Notes under the pieces: model-generated | The model's input: only the letters and a program-made list of their open reading frames with translations | The model's database searches: none | What the model was told of the DNA's origin: nothing | Shown: piece after piece, positions 1-8,897 of the stretch | Position numbering within the stretch: position 1 is the first letter of the stretch | Layout: each line of letters begins with the position of its first letter | Made by a program: the position numbers and the translations under genes | From: Mucisphaera sp965279675 | Lineage (GTDB): Bacteria; Planctomycetota; Phycisphaerae; Phycisphaerales; Phycisphaeraceae | Assembly: GCF_965279675.1 (NCBI RefSeq) | Contig: NZ_CBDIIJ010000002.1 | Coordinates: 3,162,001 to 3,226,000 of the forward strand | Length of the DNA: 64,000 nucleotides | Direction of reading: 5' to 3'

Positions 1-1854
1 TCCATCGAAGGCGGCGTATCGACGTTCAACGCGATTGATGTTCAGGCTGACGGCGGTATTGATGTGGATGTCAACCTGATCACCGACACCGGCGACATCG
101 TCATGGATGGTGACACCAACAACGCCGACGACACGGCCCCACTGGATGATGCGATTACCTTCGCAGGTGGTGTGATGCTGGATTCGGCGGGCACGATCGT
201 GCTTCGAGCTCAGACCGGTGGTCTGATCGGGCTCGGTACGCTGGATCTGGAAGCGGATGCAGGCCTGACCCTCAACAGCAATCTGACGACCAATGGCGCT
301 ACGCTGCTGGATGCTGATGATGATGGCGATGGCACGGGTCTGCTGACGGTGGCCGGACTGACGACGGTCAACTCGACCAACAACGTGATTACGGTTGAAG
401 CGGCGGACATCGAGCTCGATGGCACGCTGAATGCCGGGACGTCGAACGTGGGCATTACTGCGACCAACAACCGCTCGTTGAACATCGTCGATATTGATGC
501 CGATACGGCCGGTGGTGCTGTGATGAACCTGAGCGCCGGCGACAACAGCCGTGCAGGAAACCGTCAGGGTGAACTTGATCGGATTAATGCGGTCAATCTG
601 ACGCTGAACACCACGGGTGCCGGTGATGTCCGGCTTAACACGTCGTTCGCTACGCCTGGCAACGATCTGGCGACCGTGTCCTGGCAGAGCTCCAGCATGA
701 CGCTGAACGACGGCCTGCTGACGATCAATGCCGGCAACGACTTCATCATGGACCCGCTTGAACGGTTCACGGTCGTCAACACGGGTACGGGCGGCGTGCC
801 GAACGGTGGCTCGATCACCGTCAACAGTGGTAACGACATCACGGTGGCTGACATGACGGCCTTGACGGACGTCACGCTGAATGCCAACGCCGGTGCCGGG
901 AATGTCGTGGTGCTCCGTCGCCCGAATGGTCAGACGCGGTTTGCCGACGGCACGGTGGCTAATGACTTCGGTGGTGACATCGTGGTGGGTCGTGCGATCG
1001 AGATCTTCGGTGCCACGCTGACACAGGGCGGCAGCATGACTGACCCCGAGTTCCGTCTTGCTTCGCAGTTGAGTGATACGAGTGTTGAGTTCAATAACGC
1101 GGCTCCGCCTCTCGTTGTGGGTCAGCCGCGTGAGGTTATTCTGACCACGGCTGGCGGCTTCACGATTGACGGTGCGGCGAGTGGCTCGTCGGCAAACGTG
1201 GCGGCGGCGATCGCTGCGGCTTCGCCTCGGGTTGAGAATGCCGAGACGGTTGAAGAGCTGCCGCTGAGCCAGGCTGCGACGGATCGTCTGGCCGAGCTGA
1301 ACATCTTTGCTCGTGACCACAGCTTTGATGAGATCGTGAACTGGCTGGTCGGTCAGCGTCTCTACGATGACCTTCCGCTGTCCAGTTCGCTTAGCCCGGC
1401 CGCCCGCGAGATCGCGGTGGGTCGTCTGAACCCGAGCCTGGTGTCTGCGGTGCTCGAAGACTACGAGGCTCTGATCTTCGAGCCTGCTGTTGACGAGTTT
1501 GGCCAGCCCATCTTTGATGATGAGACCGGCGAAGCTGTTGAGCGGCGTGTCGACGGTGAGATCCGTGCAACCTTCGCAGCGGCCTACAGCTTCTATGACG
1601 AGATCAGCAGTGGTCCGTTCGATCCGGTGGCGTTCCGCGAGTACGTCCGTGACAACGAGCCGGAAGCCTGGGCGAACCTGCTGGCCGTTCAGCAGATCAT
1701 CGAGGGCATCGAGTTGCTGGCGCTGCCGCCGGTGGAATCGCAGACCGCGATCGACTCGCTGATCCGGACGCTGACGCCTGAGAACATGGATGTGGACGAT
1801 CTTCGTAATGCGGCCAGCCCCCCTGCTGAGCAGGTCGCTTTGCTCGATCAGTAA
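1..1854 (+). CDS. Large repetitive surface/adhesin-like protein, C-terminal part (5' end outside window)
   Basis: The reading frame is open from base 1, so only the last 617 residues are present. Roughly the first 400 residues are low-complexity, rich in G, N, D, T and V, with recurrent motifs of the type TLNAN, ITVNSGND and LTTVN. This matches the beta-strand repeats of filamentous-haemagglutinin or autotransporter-like proteins. The last ~200 residues differ: they are mostly helical and acidic (for example EIVNWLVGQRLYDDLP) and carry no beta-barrel, PEP-CTERM or LPxTG signal that I can see. A strong terminator follows the stop. Function is inferred as a secreted or cell-surface structural protein; substrate and anchoring are unknown. 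Confidence 0.7.
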   Translation, partial: SIEGGVSTFNAIDVQADGGIDVDVNLITDTGDIVMDGDTNNADDTAPLDDAITFAGGVMLDSAGTIVLRAQTGGLIGLGTLDLEADAGLTLNSNLTTNGATLLDADDDGDGTGLLTVAGLTTVNSTNNVITVEAADIELDGTLNAGTSNVGITATNNRSLNIVDIDADTAGGAVMNLSAGDNSRAGNRQGELDRINAVNLTLNTTGAGDVRLNTSFATPGNDLATVSWQSSSMTLNDGLLTINAGNDFIMDPLERFTVVNTGTGGVPNGGSITVNSGNDITVADMTALTDVTLNANAGAGNVVVLRRPNGQTRFADGTVANDFGGDIVVGRAIEIFGATLTQGGSMTDPEFRLASQLSDTSVEFNNAAPPLVVGQPREVILTTAGGFTIDGAASGSSANVAAAIAAASPRVENAETVEELPLSQAATDRLAELNIFARDHSFDEIVNWLVGQRLYDDLPLSSSLSPAAREIAVGRLNPSLVSAVLEDYEALIFEPAVDEFGQPIFDDETGEAVERRVDGEIRATFAAAYSFYDEISSGPFDPVAFREYVRDNEPEAWANLLAVQQIIEGIELLALPPVESQTAIDSLIRTLTPENMDVDDLRNAASPPAEQVALLDQ

Positions 1855-1881
1855 GTCCTCGTCCGGCTAACCCTATTTACG

Positions 1882-1914
1882 AAGCCGCGGCCCCCCTCGG
1901 GTCGCGGCTTTTTT
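1882..1914 (+). terminator. Rho-independent terminator of the surface protein gene
   Basis: An 8-bp GC-rich inverted repeat (arms 1882-1889 and 1903-1910) is followed by a run of T, 28 bases after the stop codon at 1854. Confidence 0.85.
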
Positions 1915-2145
1915 ATGTTTCGGATCGAAGGCTAGCCGTTCTCACGGGGTGGTCACGAGGGTCGTCGGTGCCGGTTGTTCGGTTTGTAGGGGTCTTGCGA
2001 GAGGGTGTCCGGTGCGAGGGCGGATGCCCGAGAACTGGTCTGAATAAGCGGGTGTGGGAGGTCGATGTGATGGTTGGTGCCGCCTTGGGGCGGACCCCTG
2101 TGCCGGGCGTGCCGGCAAGGACCGCCTCTGTCAAGGAGACCAACC
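1915..2145. other. Intergenic region with no gene recognised
   Basis: No convincing reading frame is seen between the upstream terminator and the lipoprotein start. The last ~80 bases contain short G+C inverted repeats (for example GCCGCC/GGCGG near 2080-2095 and GCCGG/CCGGC near 2103-2116), so the 5' leader of the lipoprotein mRNA may be structured. A Shine-Dalgarno sequence (AAGGAG, about 2132-2137) ends the region. Confidence 0.4.
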
Positions 2146-2445
2146 ATGTCCTGGAAAGCACCGACTTTTGCGTTGATTGCTTCGTTTGCCGTGTTCTCGA
2201 CCGGCTGCTCGACCTTCTCGTCATCCGGCAGTGATGACCGGACCGCTTCTGCGTTCGATTTCCCTGCGGCCTCGTATGAAGAAGGCGTCAACCTTTCATC
2301 GAGTGACAGCCTTGGCTTCGAGTTGTTTGGTGTGATCGAGTTGCAGCCTGATCGTCTGGCGGCCTTGCAGCAGCCACGCTCGATCTTTGGTGAGTCGTTC
2401 GAGTTCCCGAGTGCGACCGAGTTTGCCGAAGTCCCGACGGACTGA
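2146..2445 (+). CDS. Small predicted lipoprotein, 99 aa
   Basis: The start at 2146 is chosen because AAGGAG lies about 8 bases upstream and the protein then opens with a short charged end (MSWK), a hydrophobic stretch and a lipobox-like STGC, with Cys near residue 21. The mature part is acidic and Ser/Phe-rich, with no domain I recognise. It is a single-gene unit between two terminators. Expected location is membrane-anchored in the cell envelope. The function is unknown; it may be specific to this lineage. Confidence 0.6.
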   Translation: MSWKAPTFALIASFAVFSTGCSTFSSSGSDDRTASAFDFPAASYEEGVNLSSSDSLGFELFGVIELQPDRLAALQQPRSIFGESFEFPSATEFAEVPTD

Positions 2446-2475
2446 GGCCGACCGAGCCTTGGGGGAGGAAACGAT

Positions 2476-2507
2476 CACTCGTCGGCTGGGGAGGCCGACG
2501 GGTGTTT
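2476..2507 (+). terminator. Rho-independent terminator of the small lipoprotein gene
   Basis: An 11-bp inverted repeat with one G-T pair (arms 2476-2486 and 2494-2504) is followed by TTTCTG, between two convergent genes. Confidence 0.75.
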
Positions 2508-2536
2508 CTGCTTGTCTGACGGGGCCATGCGGTGTT

Positions 2537-4282
2537 CTATCCGACGATGGTTTTTCGCTGCTTGACGTAGTCCCAGATGACGTAGCGATCGAGGTCGTGA
2601 CCGGCGGTGAAGAAGACCCGGCCGCCTGTGGTCTGGGCGATGCGATTGCAGAACCTGACGTCGTCTTCGTCCTGTGACCAGCTCGGGACGACGAACATGT
2701 TGATCGTGATGTTGTCCTGCTTGGCCAGCAGGGCTTCTCGGATGGTGGCAGATTCAGTCCGTGGATCCGGTGGGTAGAGCATGAACAGCTCTTTGTCTTC
2801 GTAGTGGGCGGTTGGCAGCCCGTCGGAGATGAGGACGATCTGGCGGTTGGGAGTGTCCTGAGCGGCGAGCAGACGCCTGGCGAGTTGGATGGCGTGCTGC
2901 ATGTTGGTGAAGTGCTGCGGGATACGGTACTCGCTCATATCGGGGTCTGACATGTCTGCTCGAAGACGAACAACAGGATCTCGGATGGTGGGGACCTTGG
3001 GCATCATCTCAGCGATCTGATTCAGTCTGCGGACCCTGGCTACGGTGTACATCTCGATAAAGCCGAGGAAATCGCCTGGATACTCGCTCTGGATGAGCCC
3101 CTGCAGGGCCAGGGCCATGCGTTTGGCGTCGATGTACTGCCCGCCATGGCGCATGGAGCCGGACATGTCGACGATCACCACCGTCGCGCACTTCGGGTTG
3201 TTGCGGGTGAGGTGGACTTCGATATCGTCGGGTTGGAGGCGGAGAGGTCCCTTGTTCTGTTGTCTGAACATGGCGTTGGTCATGGTGGCGGTGAGGTCCA
3301 TGTGGGCCACGGCGTCGCCAAACTCGTAGGGTCGGGTGCGCTGGGTTTCGACCGAGCCCTCGCCGGTGACTTCTCCCTGATGCCGGCCTGATTTTGAGGC
3401 GGTTAGGTCGGCGAAGATGGTTTCCAGGACACGAGACTGGAAGAGACGGTAGGCCTTGGGCGTGAGCTCGAAGCCCTGCCCGGGCTTGCCGGGTTCGAGG
3501 CCCTGCCTGCGGGCTTCTTCCTGGAGCATCTGTTCGATCTGGCGTTGGAGTGATTCGAGTTGCTCCATCTGTCCGGGCTCGGCGTACTCGGAGAGCTGGT
3601 CCATATCGATGATGGCGAGTTGGGCCGTTTGCTCGGCCTGCTTGAGTTGTTCGAGCAGTTTGTCGATCTGTTCCAGCTCGGCCTTGATTTCGAGGGCTTT
3701 CTCGACCGACATTTTCTCGCGACCGGTGAAGCGATAATCGCTGGCCAGTTTTTCGATCTGGTAGACGCTCGCCAGAGCCTCCATCACGTGGAGGATACCT
3801 GTGGCGAAGGGTGTGTTCTGGTCGTCCTGGCGATACCAGAGTTTCTTGAGGTCGGCGAGCTGGAAGTCACCGACGGCCTTCTGATAGGTCTTGCGCTGCT
3901 TCTTGGGCGGGTCGAGTGACTGGGCGTCGACCAGGTAGTTCTGCTCGGCTGTGCGCCTGGCGTGAGAGGTCTCGTAGGTTTCGAGGATTTTGCGTTTGCG
4001 TTCTTCGAGGAGGGCGATCAGGGCTTCCAGGCTGGGGCCCAGGCCGTCGATCTGGCTCGGATCGAGGTGGATGGCGTTGGCGAGTTCTTCTTCAGTGAAG
4101 TGGCGCATGGAGCCGTAGGTGAGCATGTGCTCCATGCCCAGCGAGGCGAGGTCGGCCTGCTGATTCATCTGAGAGATGGGGCCGGGCAGTTCGACGGCGT
4201 CATAGCCCTGGTAGGTGTGGATCACACCGCCTGCATTGCGACGATTACCGGGAGACCGGGTTGGCTGATCGGGGTTGGGCAT
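2537..4282 (-). CDS. VWA-domain protein, ChlD/CoxE-like partner of AAA+ ATPase
   Basis: This 581-residue protein has a C-terminal von Willebrand factor A domain (about residues 365-560). Its MIDAS metal site is nearly complete: DMSGSM at 372-377, a Thr in FTN near 459, and ISDG at 486-489. The N-terminal half is helical and highly charged, with predicted coiled coil at about 195-260. It sits 6 bases downstream of the AAA+ ATPase gene, an arrangement shared by magnesium-chelatase I/D-like and MoxR/VWA pairs, which use ATP to remodel or load metal into target proteins. No chlorophyll genes are nearby, so real magnesium chelation is unlikely. The client is unknown. Confidence 0.8.
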   Translation of the reverse strand: MPNPDQPTRSPGNRRNAGGVIHTYQGYDAVELPGPISQMNQQADLASLGMEHMLTYGSMRHFTEEELANAIHLDPSQIDGLGPSLEALIALLEERKRKILETYETSHARRTAEQNYLVDAQSLDPPKKQRKTYQKAVGDFQLADLKKLWYRQDDQNTPFATGILHVMEALASVYQIEKLASDYRFTGREKMSVEKALEIKAELEQIDKLLEQLKQAEQTAQLAIIDMDQLSEYAEPGQMEQLESLQRQIEQMLQEEARRQGLEPGKPGQGFELTPKAYRLFQSRVLETIFADLTASKSGRHQGEVTGEGSVETQRTRPYEFGDAVAHMDLTATMTNAMFRQQNKGPLRLQPDDIEVHLTRNNPKCATVVIVDMSGSMRHGGQYIDAKRMALALQGLIQSEYPGDFLGFIEMYTVARVRRLNQIAEMMPKVPTIRDPVVRLRADMSDPDMSEYRIPQHFTNMQHAIQLARRLLAAQDTPNRQIVLISDGLPTAHYEDKELFMLYPPDPRTESATIREALLAKQDNITINMFVVPSWSQDEDDVRFCNRIAQTTGGRVFFTAGHDLDRYVIWDYVKQRKTIVG

Positions 4283-4288
4283 GGGGGC

Positions 4289-5710
4289 TCAGGTTTCGTA
4301 GGTGATGCGGCCGTGGTCCTGATGGCGGCTGATGCGCTCGGTGGCGTAGAGGCCAGCGAGGACAAACTCGACACAGGCCGCGCGCATCTGGGGCTGGCTG
4401 GCTGCGTTGACCTCGAAGGCTTTCTCCCAGGCGGGGGGTACGCGCTCCAGGACTTTCTCGTAAGCCGAGGACGGGAGCATGTCGCCAACCTCGATGCGGA
4501 CGCCTTGGCTGAAGATGGCGGAGATCTCTTCGAGCCCGTGGTCGTCGACGTATTCTTCAAAAAGCGTCTGGATGGCTTCTGCGACAATGGCATCGAACAC
4601 CTGGTGCTCGGACATCTGGTGGGAGCCCATCATGTCGAGTTCAAGTTTGCCGAGGCTAGAGGCATAGAGGTGAGCCAGGTCGGAGATGCGCGGGACGGCA
4701 GGTTCTTCGGCGAGGACGGCGCCTCGCCTGCGTGCACTTGCGACCATCGTGTTGTAATTGGCTATAGAGAAGCGGGCGCTGACACCGGACTGATGATCGA
4801 CGTATCTCGACGCTCGGGCGGAGATGGTGATCTGTTCGATGAGCTGCTTCATGAAGTAGGGGACGGCGACTGGGGCGGCATCGTCGGGGCCGACGGCTTC
4901 CTGCTCGGTGATCTGGATGCCCAGATCACGGTCGCGGGGGTAGTGGGTGTGGATGATCGAGCCGATCCTGTCTTTGAGTTGGGGGATGACCTTGCCGGAG
5001 CGGTTGTAGGTGGATGGGTTGGCCGAGAAGAGGATGACCACATCGAGGTCGAAGCTGATGGGGTAGCCGCGGATCTGGACGTCTCTCTCTTCGAGGATGT
5101 TGAACAGACCGACCTGAACCAGTTCGTCCAGTTCGGGGAGTTCGTTCATCGCAAAAATGGCGCGGTGCATACGAGGGATGAGGCCGAAATGCAGGGCCGA
5201 TTCGGCGGACATGCTGGTGCCCGCGACCAGCTTGGCGGGGTCGATCTCGCCGATGATGTCGGCGAACTTTGTGCCGGGCGCGAGACGCTCGGCGTAGCGT
5301 TGATCCCGGTGCCACCAGGCGATCGGGACTTCCTCGGGGGGCAGGTTGGCGATGAGTTCCTTGCCGGCCCTTGAGATCGGGGCGAGCGGGTCTTCATGGA
5401 CCGGCATGTCCGGGTGATCGATGTAGGGCACATATTCGTCGAGAAAATGGACGAGACCACGCATGATCCGGCTCTTGGCCTGCCCTTTTTCGCCGAGGAA
5501 GAGCATGTCGTGCTCGGCCAGCAGCCCGAGGATGATCTCGGGGATCACGGTGTCTTCGTAGCCGACGATGCCGGGGAACAGGTGTTCATCGGTACGGAGG
5601 GCGGCCATGAGATTCTCGCGGATCTCGGTTTTGACGGACTTGCTCTGCCAGCCAGACGCGGTGAGTTCGGCGAGGTTGGTGGCTTTATGAGGTGTCGTGA
5701 TCTGTGTCAT
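4289..5710 (-). CDS. ChlI/MoxR-like AAA+ ATPase
   Basis: This 473-residue AAA+ protein of the magnesium-chelatase I-like group pairs with the VWA protein downstream. The Walker A loop reads GEKGQAKS (73-80), with Ala where the usual last Gly stands. The Walker B stretch reads AIFAMNE (184-190), with Asn for the usual Asp. A sensor-1 Asn occurs in SANPSTYN (231) and an ILEERDVQIRG insert-type segment precedes it. From memory, uncharacterised relatives in other phyla share these substitutions, so this is probably a subfamily trait, not decay. The gene begins 36 bases after the type III PKS stop and may be read with that operon. Confidence 0.85.
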   Translation of the reverse strand: MTQITTPHKATNLAELTASGWQSKSVKTEIRENLMAALRTDEHLFPGIVGYEDTVIPEIILGLLAEHDMLFLGEKGQAKSRIMRGLVHFLDEYVPYIDHPDMPVHEDPLAPISRAGKELIANLPPEEVPIAWWHRDQRYAERLAPGTKFADIIGEIDPAKLVAGTSMSAESALHFGLIPRMHRAIFAMNELPELDELVQVGLFNILEERDVQIRGYPISFDLDVVILFSANPSTYNRSGKVIPQLKDRIGSIIHTHYPRDRDLGIQITEQEAVGPDDAAPVAVPYFMKQLIEQITISARASRYVDHQSGVSARFSIANYNTMVASARRRGAVLAEEPAVPRISDLAHLYASSLGKLELDMMGSHQMSEHQVFDAIVAEAIQTLFEEYVDDHGLEEISAIFSQGVRIEVGDMLPSSAYEKVLERVPPAWEKAFEVNAASQPQMRAACVEFVLAGLYATERISRHQDHGRITYET

Positions 5711-5746
5711 GCCTAACGATAGCGCTGGAATCGGGTCTGGAAGCGG

Positions 5747-6958
5747 TCAGCCCAGTTCGAGCAGAGCGGCTTCCATGGTCAGCCCCGGGCCGAATGCCAG
5801 CATGACGGCTGGCCCGGGGACGATCGAGGGTGTTCTCCGTGCTTCCTGAAGGACAAACAGCACGGTGCCGGAGCTGACGTTGCCGATCTGGTGCAGGACG
5901 GTACGGCTGGGCTTGAGCTGGTCATCGGACAGGGCGAGGTCCTGTTGCAGCGTGTCGAGGATGCGTGGCCCGCCCGGATGGAGGAGCCAGTGTGCGATCT
6001 GCTCTCGATGGATGCCGTGGCTCTGGAGCCATGTATCGAGCCAGGGCTTCAGGTGGCTTCGGATGGCTTCGGGGACGCCTGGGTCGAGGGTCATCTGGAA
6101 GCCGTGATCGGTGACGGTCCAGGTCATGGCGTCGCTGGTGTTCGGGAGCGTGCATGTCGCTGTATCGACGAGACCGACGGTGCCACTTGCTAGGCTCGAG
6201 TGGAGGCTTTCATGTGGTTGATGCGTGCTATGGGCTTGCGGGCAGGTTAGGACGAGCGCGGCGGCTGCGTCGCCAAAGAGGCTGTTGGCGATGATCTGGC
6301 TGGGCCTGAACCCGTGCTGAAAATGGAGAGTGCAGATCTCGACACAGACCAGCAGCACGTGGTCGCTTGGATGGGCCAGGGCGATGCTCCGTGCGGCATG
6401 GAGGCCGTCGATGGCTCCGTGACAGCCCATGAAACCGATCAGGGTTCTGCTGATATCGGATCGGAGACCAAGCCTCTCGATAAGGGCGAGATCGACGCCG
6501 GGTGAGCTCATACCCGTGCAGGAAACGACGACCAGGTGGTCGATCTGTTCGGGTTGAAGGTCCGCATCCGCAAGAGCGAGGCTGGCTGCACGGCCAACGA
6601 GTGTCGGGGCCTCGATGGCGTAGCGTTGGAGGCGTTCTGCGGTGCTGGGTGATGCCCGGGGATCGGTCGTTGGCGGGTAGAAATCCGTCAGAAGCTCCGC
6701 GGGTTGCTGGCTGTCGTCTGGAAGATCGGCTTCGGTTTTGAAGATGCTGTAGCGTTGACCGATGCCTGTGTGCTGGTATCTGCGTGTGGTCCAGTCCCGC
6801 TGCTTCTGGCTTTCGGCGACCCGCGGGAGGGCCATGTTGAGGGCGGCGGGTTGGGTGAGACGGTACGGAGGATGCGCGATGCCCATTCCAGCCAGACACG
6901 CAGTCCTCGGCGGTTTGCGGGTTGGTCTCGGGCGTTCTGGGCTTGAAAGATCAGGCAT
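5747..6958 (-). CDS. Type III polyketide synthase (chalcone/alkylresorcinol synthase family)
   Basis: This 403-residue thiolase-fold enzyme would condense malonyl-CoA units onto an acyl starter to make pyrones or resorcinols. The catalytic triad of the family is visible: Cys147 in VSCTGMSSPG, His327 in LLHPGGPRIL and Asn360 in GNVSSGT. The segment GFMGCHGAIDGL (175-186) is also typical. The start overlaps the end of the flavoprotein gene by 8 bases. With the flavoprotein and methyltransferase upstream, this resembles the Streptomyces srsABC arrangement for phenolic lipids, so a methylated or oxidised phenolic lipid or pyrone is the inferred product. Starter and chain length cannot be read. 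Confidence 0.92.
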   Translation of the reverse strand: MPDLSSPERPRPTRKPPRTACLAGMGIAHPPYRLTQPAALNMALPRVAESQKQRDWTTRRYQHTGIGQRYSIFKTEADLPDDSQQPAELLTDFYPPTTDPRASPSTAERLQRYAIEAPTLVGRAASLALADADLQPEQIDHLVVVSCTGMSSPGVDLALIERLGLRSDISRTLIGFMGCHGAIDGLHAARSIALAHPSDHVLLVCVEICTLHFQHGFRPSQIIANSLFGDAAAALVLTCPQAHSTHQPHESLHSSLASGTVGLVDTATCTLPNTSDAMTWTVTDHGFQMTLDPGVPEAIRSHLKPWLDTWLQSHGIHREQIAHWLLHPGGPRILDTLQQDLALSDDQLKPSRTVLHQIGNVSSGTVLFVLQEARRTPSIVPGPAVMLAFGPGLTMEAALLELG

Positions 6959-8096
6959 GGGCTGGCCGCCGGTTCATGGCTCGAGTGAGTGGGGATGAGA
7001 ACGAGGGGCGCAGCCTGAGTACTCTCAGGGCTGTCGCAGCGAGGCGCGGTCTGCGGAGGAGAGCTGTGACGTAGCGGCAAACACGTTGGCGTTGCAGGAT
7101 GGGCCTGCGTGCATAGGTATACCGATCGAGCACACGGGGCGACCAGTGGTTTATAGCCTCTTCGGCGAGTTGACTTAGTAGGTGGGCTCCCTGAATCCCC
7201 CACGCCATACCCTCGCCGGTAAAGGGCTCGATGTAGCCGGCGGCGTCTCCGAGCAGGAGGAGTCGATGTGCCCCCAAAGTCTTTCGGGCGCAGTTGAGCC
7301 TGGGGGTGCCCTTCCAGTTGATGTGATGGATGGCGTGGCCCTGTGATAAGCCGACCTCTTCGAAGATGCTGGCCAGAGCACCGGATATGCCCAGTTGTCT
7401 GGTTGCCTGTGGGTCCAGAGAGGCGGCGATATCGAGTTGGTGATCTGACAGGTGGGCGATGCCGAGGTAGCCGGCTCGTCCGTTGATCATCTGCAGGTGG
7501 TTCGGTGCCGGTGCCGGGCCATCCCAGCTGTCGGATCTGAGGATCGTGCCGACGCCCAGCCGGGCCGGACCAGTGTGCCGCCAGGGTATCGCAGAGAACT
7601 TTGACCCGAGGCCAGTGGCGTCGATGACGAGCCGGGCACGGATCGTTCTCTGTTGGTCGTCGGCTTCGAGGCACACCTGGCGGTGCGGGTCTGAAGGGCT
7701 TGACGGTAGCAGGGTGGCTTTGGTGGACATGGCGATCTGAACGCCAAGGCTTACTGCTGCGTTCGTCAGTGTGTGGTCGAGTTCTGCGCGTCCGATCGCA
7801 AGGCCTGCGGGCAGTGGCAGGGTGGCGGTCTGAGAATGGCTGTGGATCTGAACGGCTGAGTAGGGCTTGCCGGGCAAATCGGTTGGGCATTGGATGAGTC
7901 CGGCGTCGATCAGGCCTCGAAGGCTGGATTGATTGAGGCATCCGCCACAGACTTTGAAGCGGGGGAATGACTGGCGCTCGACGAGGGCGACGCTGTGCCC
8001 CTTCTGCAGAAGGAGCGTGGCGACGGTCGTGCCAGCGGGGCCGGCGCCGACGACCAGGGCGTCGAGTTTGTCTGGTATCGAGGTGAGGTCTGTCAT
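6951..8096 (-). CDS. FAD-dependent monooxygenase, geranylgeranyl-reductase-like family
   Basis: This 381-residue flavoprotein has an N-terminal dinucleotide-binding fingerprint (VVGAGPAG, 15-22) and the FPRFKVCGGCLN segment (44-55) typical of the geranylgeranyl reductase and halogenase-like flavoproteins. It also has the second FAD motif LLLLGDAAGYIEPFTGEGM (around 280-300). It is the middle gene of the operon, overlapping the methyltransferase by 4 bases (ATGA) and the PKS by 8. It probably hydroxylates or oxidises the polyketide product, as SrsB-type flavoproteins do; reduction of an isoprenoid is the alternative. Confidence 0.85.
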   Translation of the reverse strand: MTDLTSIPDKLDALVVGAGPAGTTVATLLLQKGHSVALVERQSFPRFKVCGGCLNQSSLRGLIDAGLIQCPTDLPGKPYSAVQIHSHSQTATLPLPAGLAIGRAELDHTLTNAAVSLGVQIAMSTKATLLPSSPSDPHRQVCLEADDQQRTIRARLVIDATGLGSKFSAIPWRHTGPARLGVGTILRSDSWDGPAPAPNHLQMINGRAGYLGIAHLSDHQLDIAASLDPQATRQLGISGALASIFEEVGLSQGHAIHHINWKGTPRLNCARKTLGAHRLLLLGDAAGYIEPFTGEGMAWGIQGAHLLSQLAEEAINHWSPRVLDRYTYARRPILQRQRVCRYVTALLRRPRLAATALRVLRLRPSFSSPLTRAMNRRPAHA

Positions 8097-8812
8097 CGGC
8101 CTGGCCTCACCCAGGTGAGTGTCATGCGCTGCGGCCAGGCAGGTCTGATGGTTGTGGCCTCGGGCTCGTAGCTGGCCTCGTATGCGAGTTGCTTGAGTTC
8201 TGCGAGTGTCCAGGCTGCTCGGACAGACTGGGGGCCATCGGCGTGGACGATGGGCGATCTGGAAAGCAGGCGGGTGCCGATCTTTGCGGCGAGGTAGCCC
8301 GGTATCGTGCGTTGCAGGTCTGAGACAATCACGGCGTGTCTGGCCGACTCGCGCATCCGCTTAAGCAGTCGCACGGCCTGCTCGCGGGTGAGGTGATGCA
8401 GGAAGAGGGCGTTAAAGACAATGTCGCTGTCTGGCGGCCAGGGGTCATGGAGGGCATCGGCCAGATGCCAGGCGATATCGAGCTGTTTCTGGTTAGCGCG
8501 GTCGGCAGCGATCCGGATCGCTGTCGGGCTGATATCGAGACCACCCAGTTGCCATTCGCAACCGCGGTCTTCAGCCATCCGTGCGAGGGCTATGAGGGTG
8601 TCTCCCGAGCCTGTGGCGATGTCCAATATTGAGATACTCGAGTGAGTGTTGGGTAGTCGCTTGATCTGTTGAAAGAGCTGCTGCGCGACGCGGCTGATGT
8701 TGTTGATCCTGCGGAGGCCGCGGAGCGCATGGTCGTGATCCATTTGCGGGAGTGATGGGTCATCCATCAACTCCGGCTGGAGGTCGCGATGTGTCATGTC
8801 TGGCCATACCAT
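8093..8812 (-). CDS. Class I SAM-dependent methyltransferase
   Basis: This 239-residue protein has the SAM-binding motif I LDIATGSGD at 63-71, an acidic residue after motif II (LGGLDIS), and a motif IV-like segment with DIVFNALFLHHL. It is the first gene of the polyketide operon and overlaps the flavoprotein start by 4 bases. It likely methylates the polyketide product. The start is uncertain: ATG at 8812 or ATG at 8797, neither with a clear Shine-Dalgarno sequence. Related planctomycete enzymes are often labelled UbiE/MenG-like, but the context argues against quinone methylation. Confidence 0.85.
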   Translation of the reverse strand: MVWPDMTHRDLQPELMDDPSLPQMDHDHALRGLRRINNISRVAQQLFQQIKRLPNTHSSISILDIATGSGDTLIALARMAEDRGCEWQLGGLDISPTAIRIAADRANQKQLDIAWHLADALHDPWPPDSDIVFNALFLHHLTREQAVRLLKRMRESARHAVIVSDLQRTIPGYLAAKIGTRLLSRSPIVHADGPQSVRAAWTLAELKQLAYEASYEPEATTIRPAWPQRMTLTWVRPGR

Positions 8813-8897
8813 CGATCAGATCGTAGGGGTTTATGGCGTTTTGGTACCAGATGAGCGTTATGATGTCAGGTTATTCGCACGTTTGAAAGGCTGGATC

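Noticed and set aside
1122..1304. Short antisense frames in the surface protein gene
   Set aside because: No ribosome site and no recognisable product; they mirror repeat codons of the real frame.
3962..5374. A long plus-strand frame of about 470 codons opposite the AAA+/VWA genes
   Set aside because: It runs antisense to two genes with clear motifs and reads as low-complexity G/V/D-rich sequence typical of the opposite frame of GC-rich genes.
2537..5710. Magnesium chelatase for chlorophyll synthesis
   Set aside because: Only I/D-like subunits occur, with no large H subunit or other porphyrin or chlorophyll gene nearby. The pair is better called a general AAA+/VWA system.
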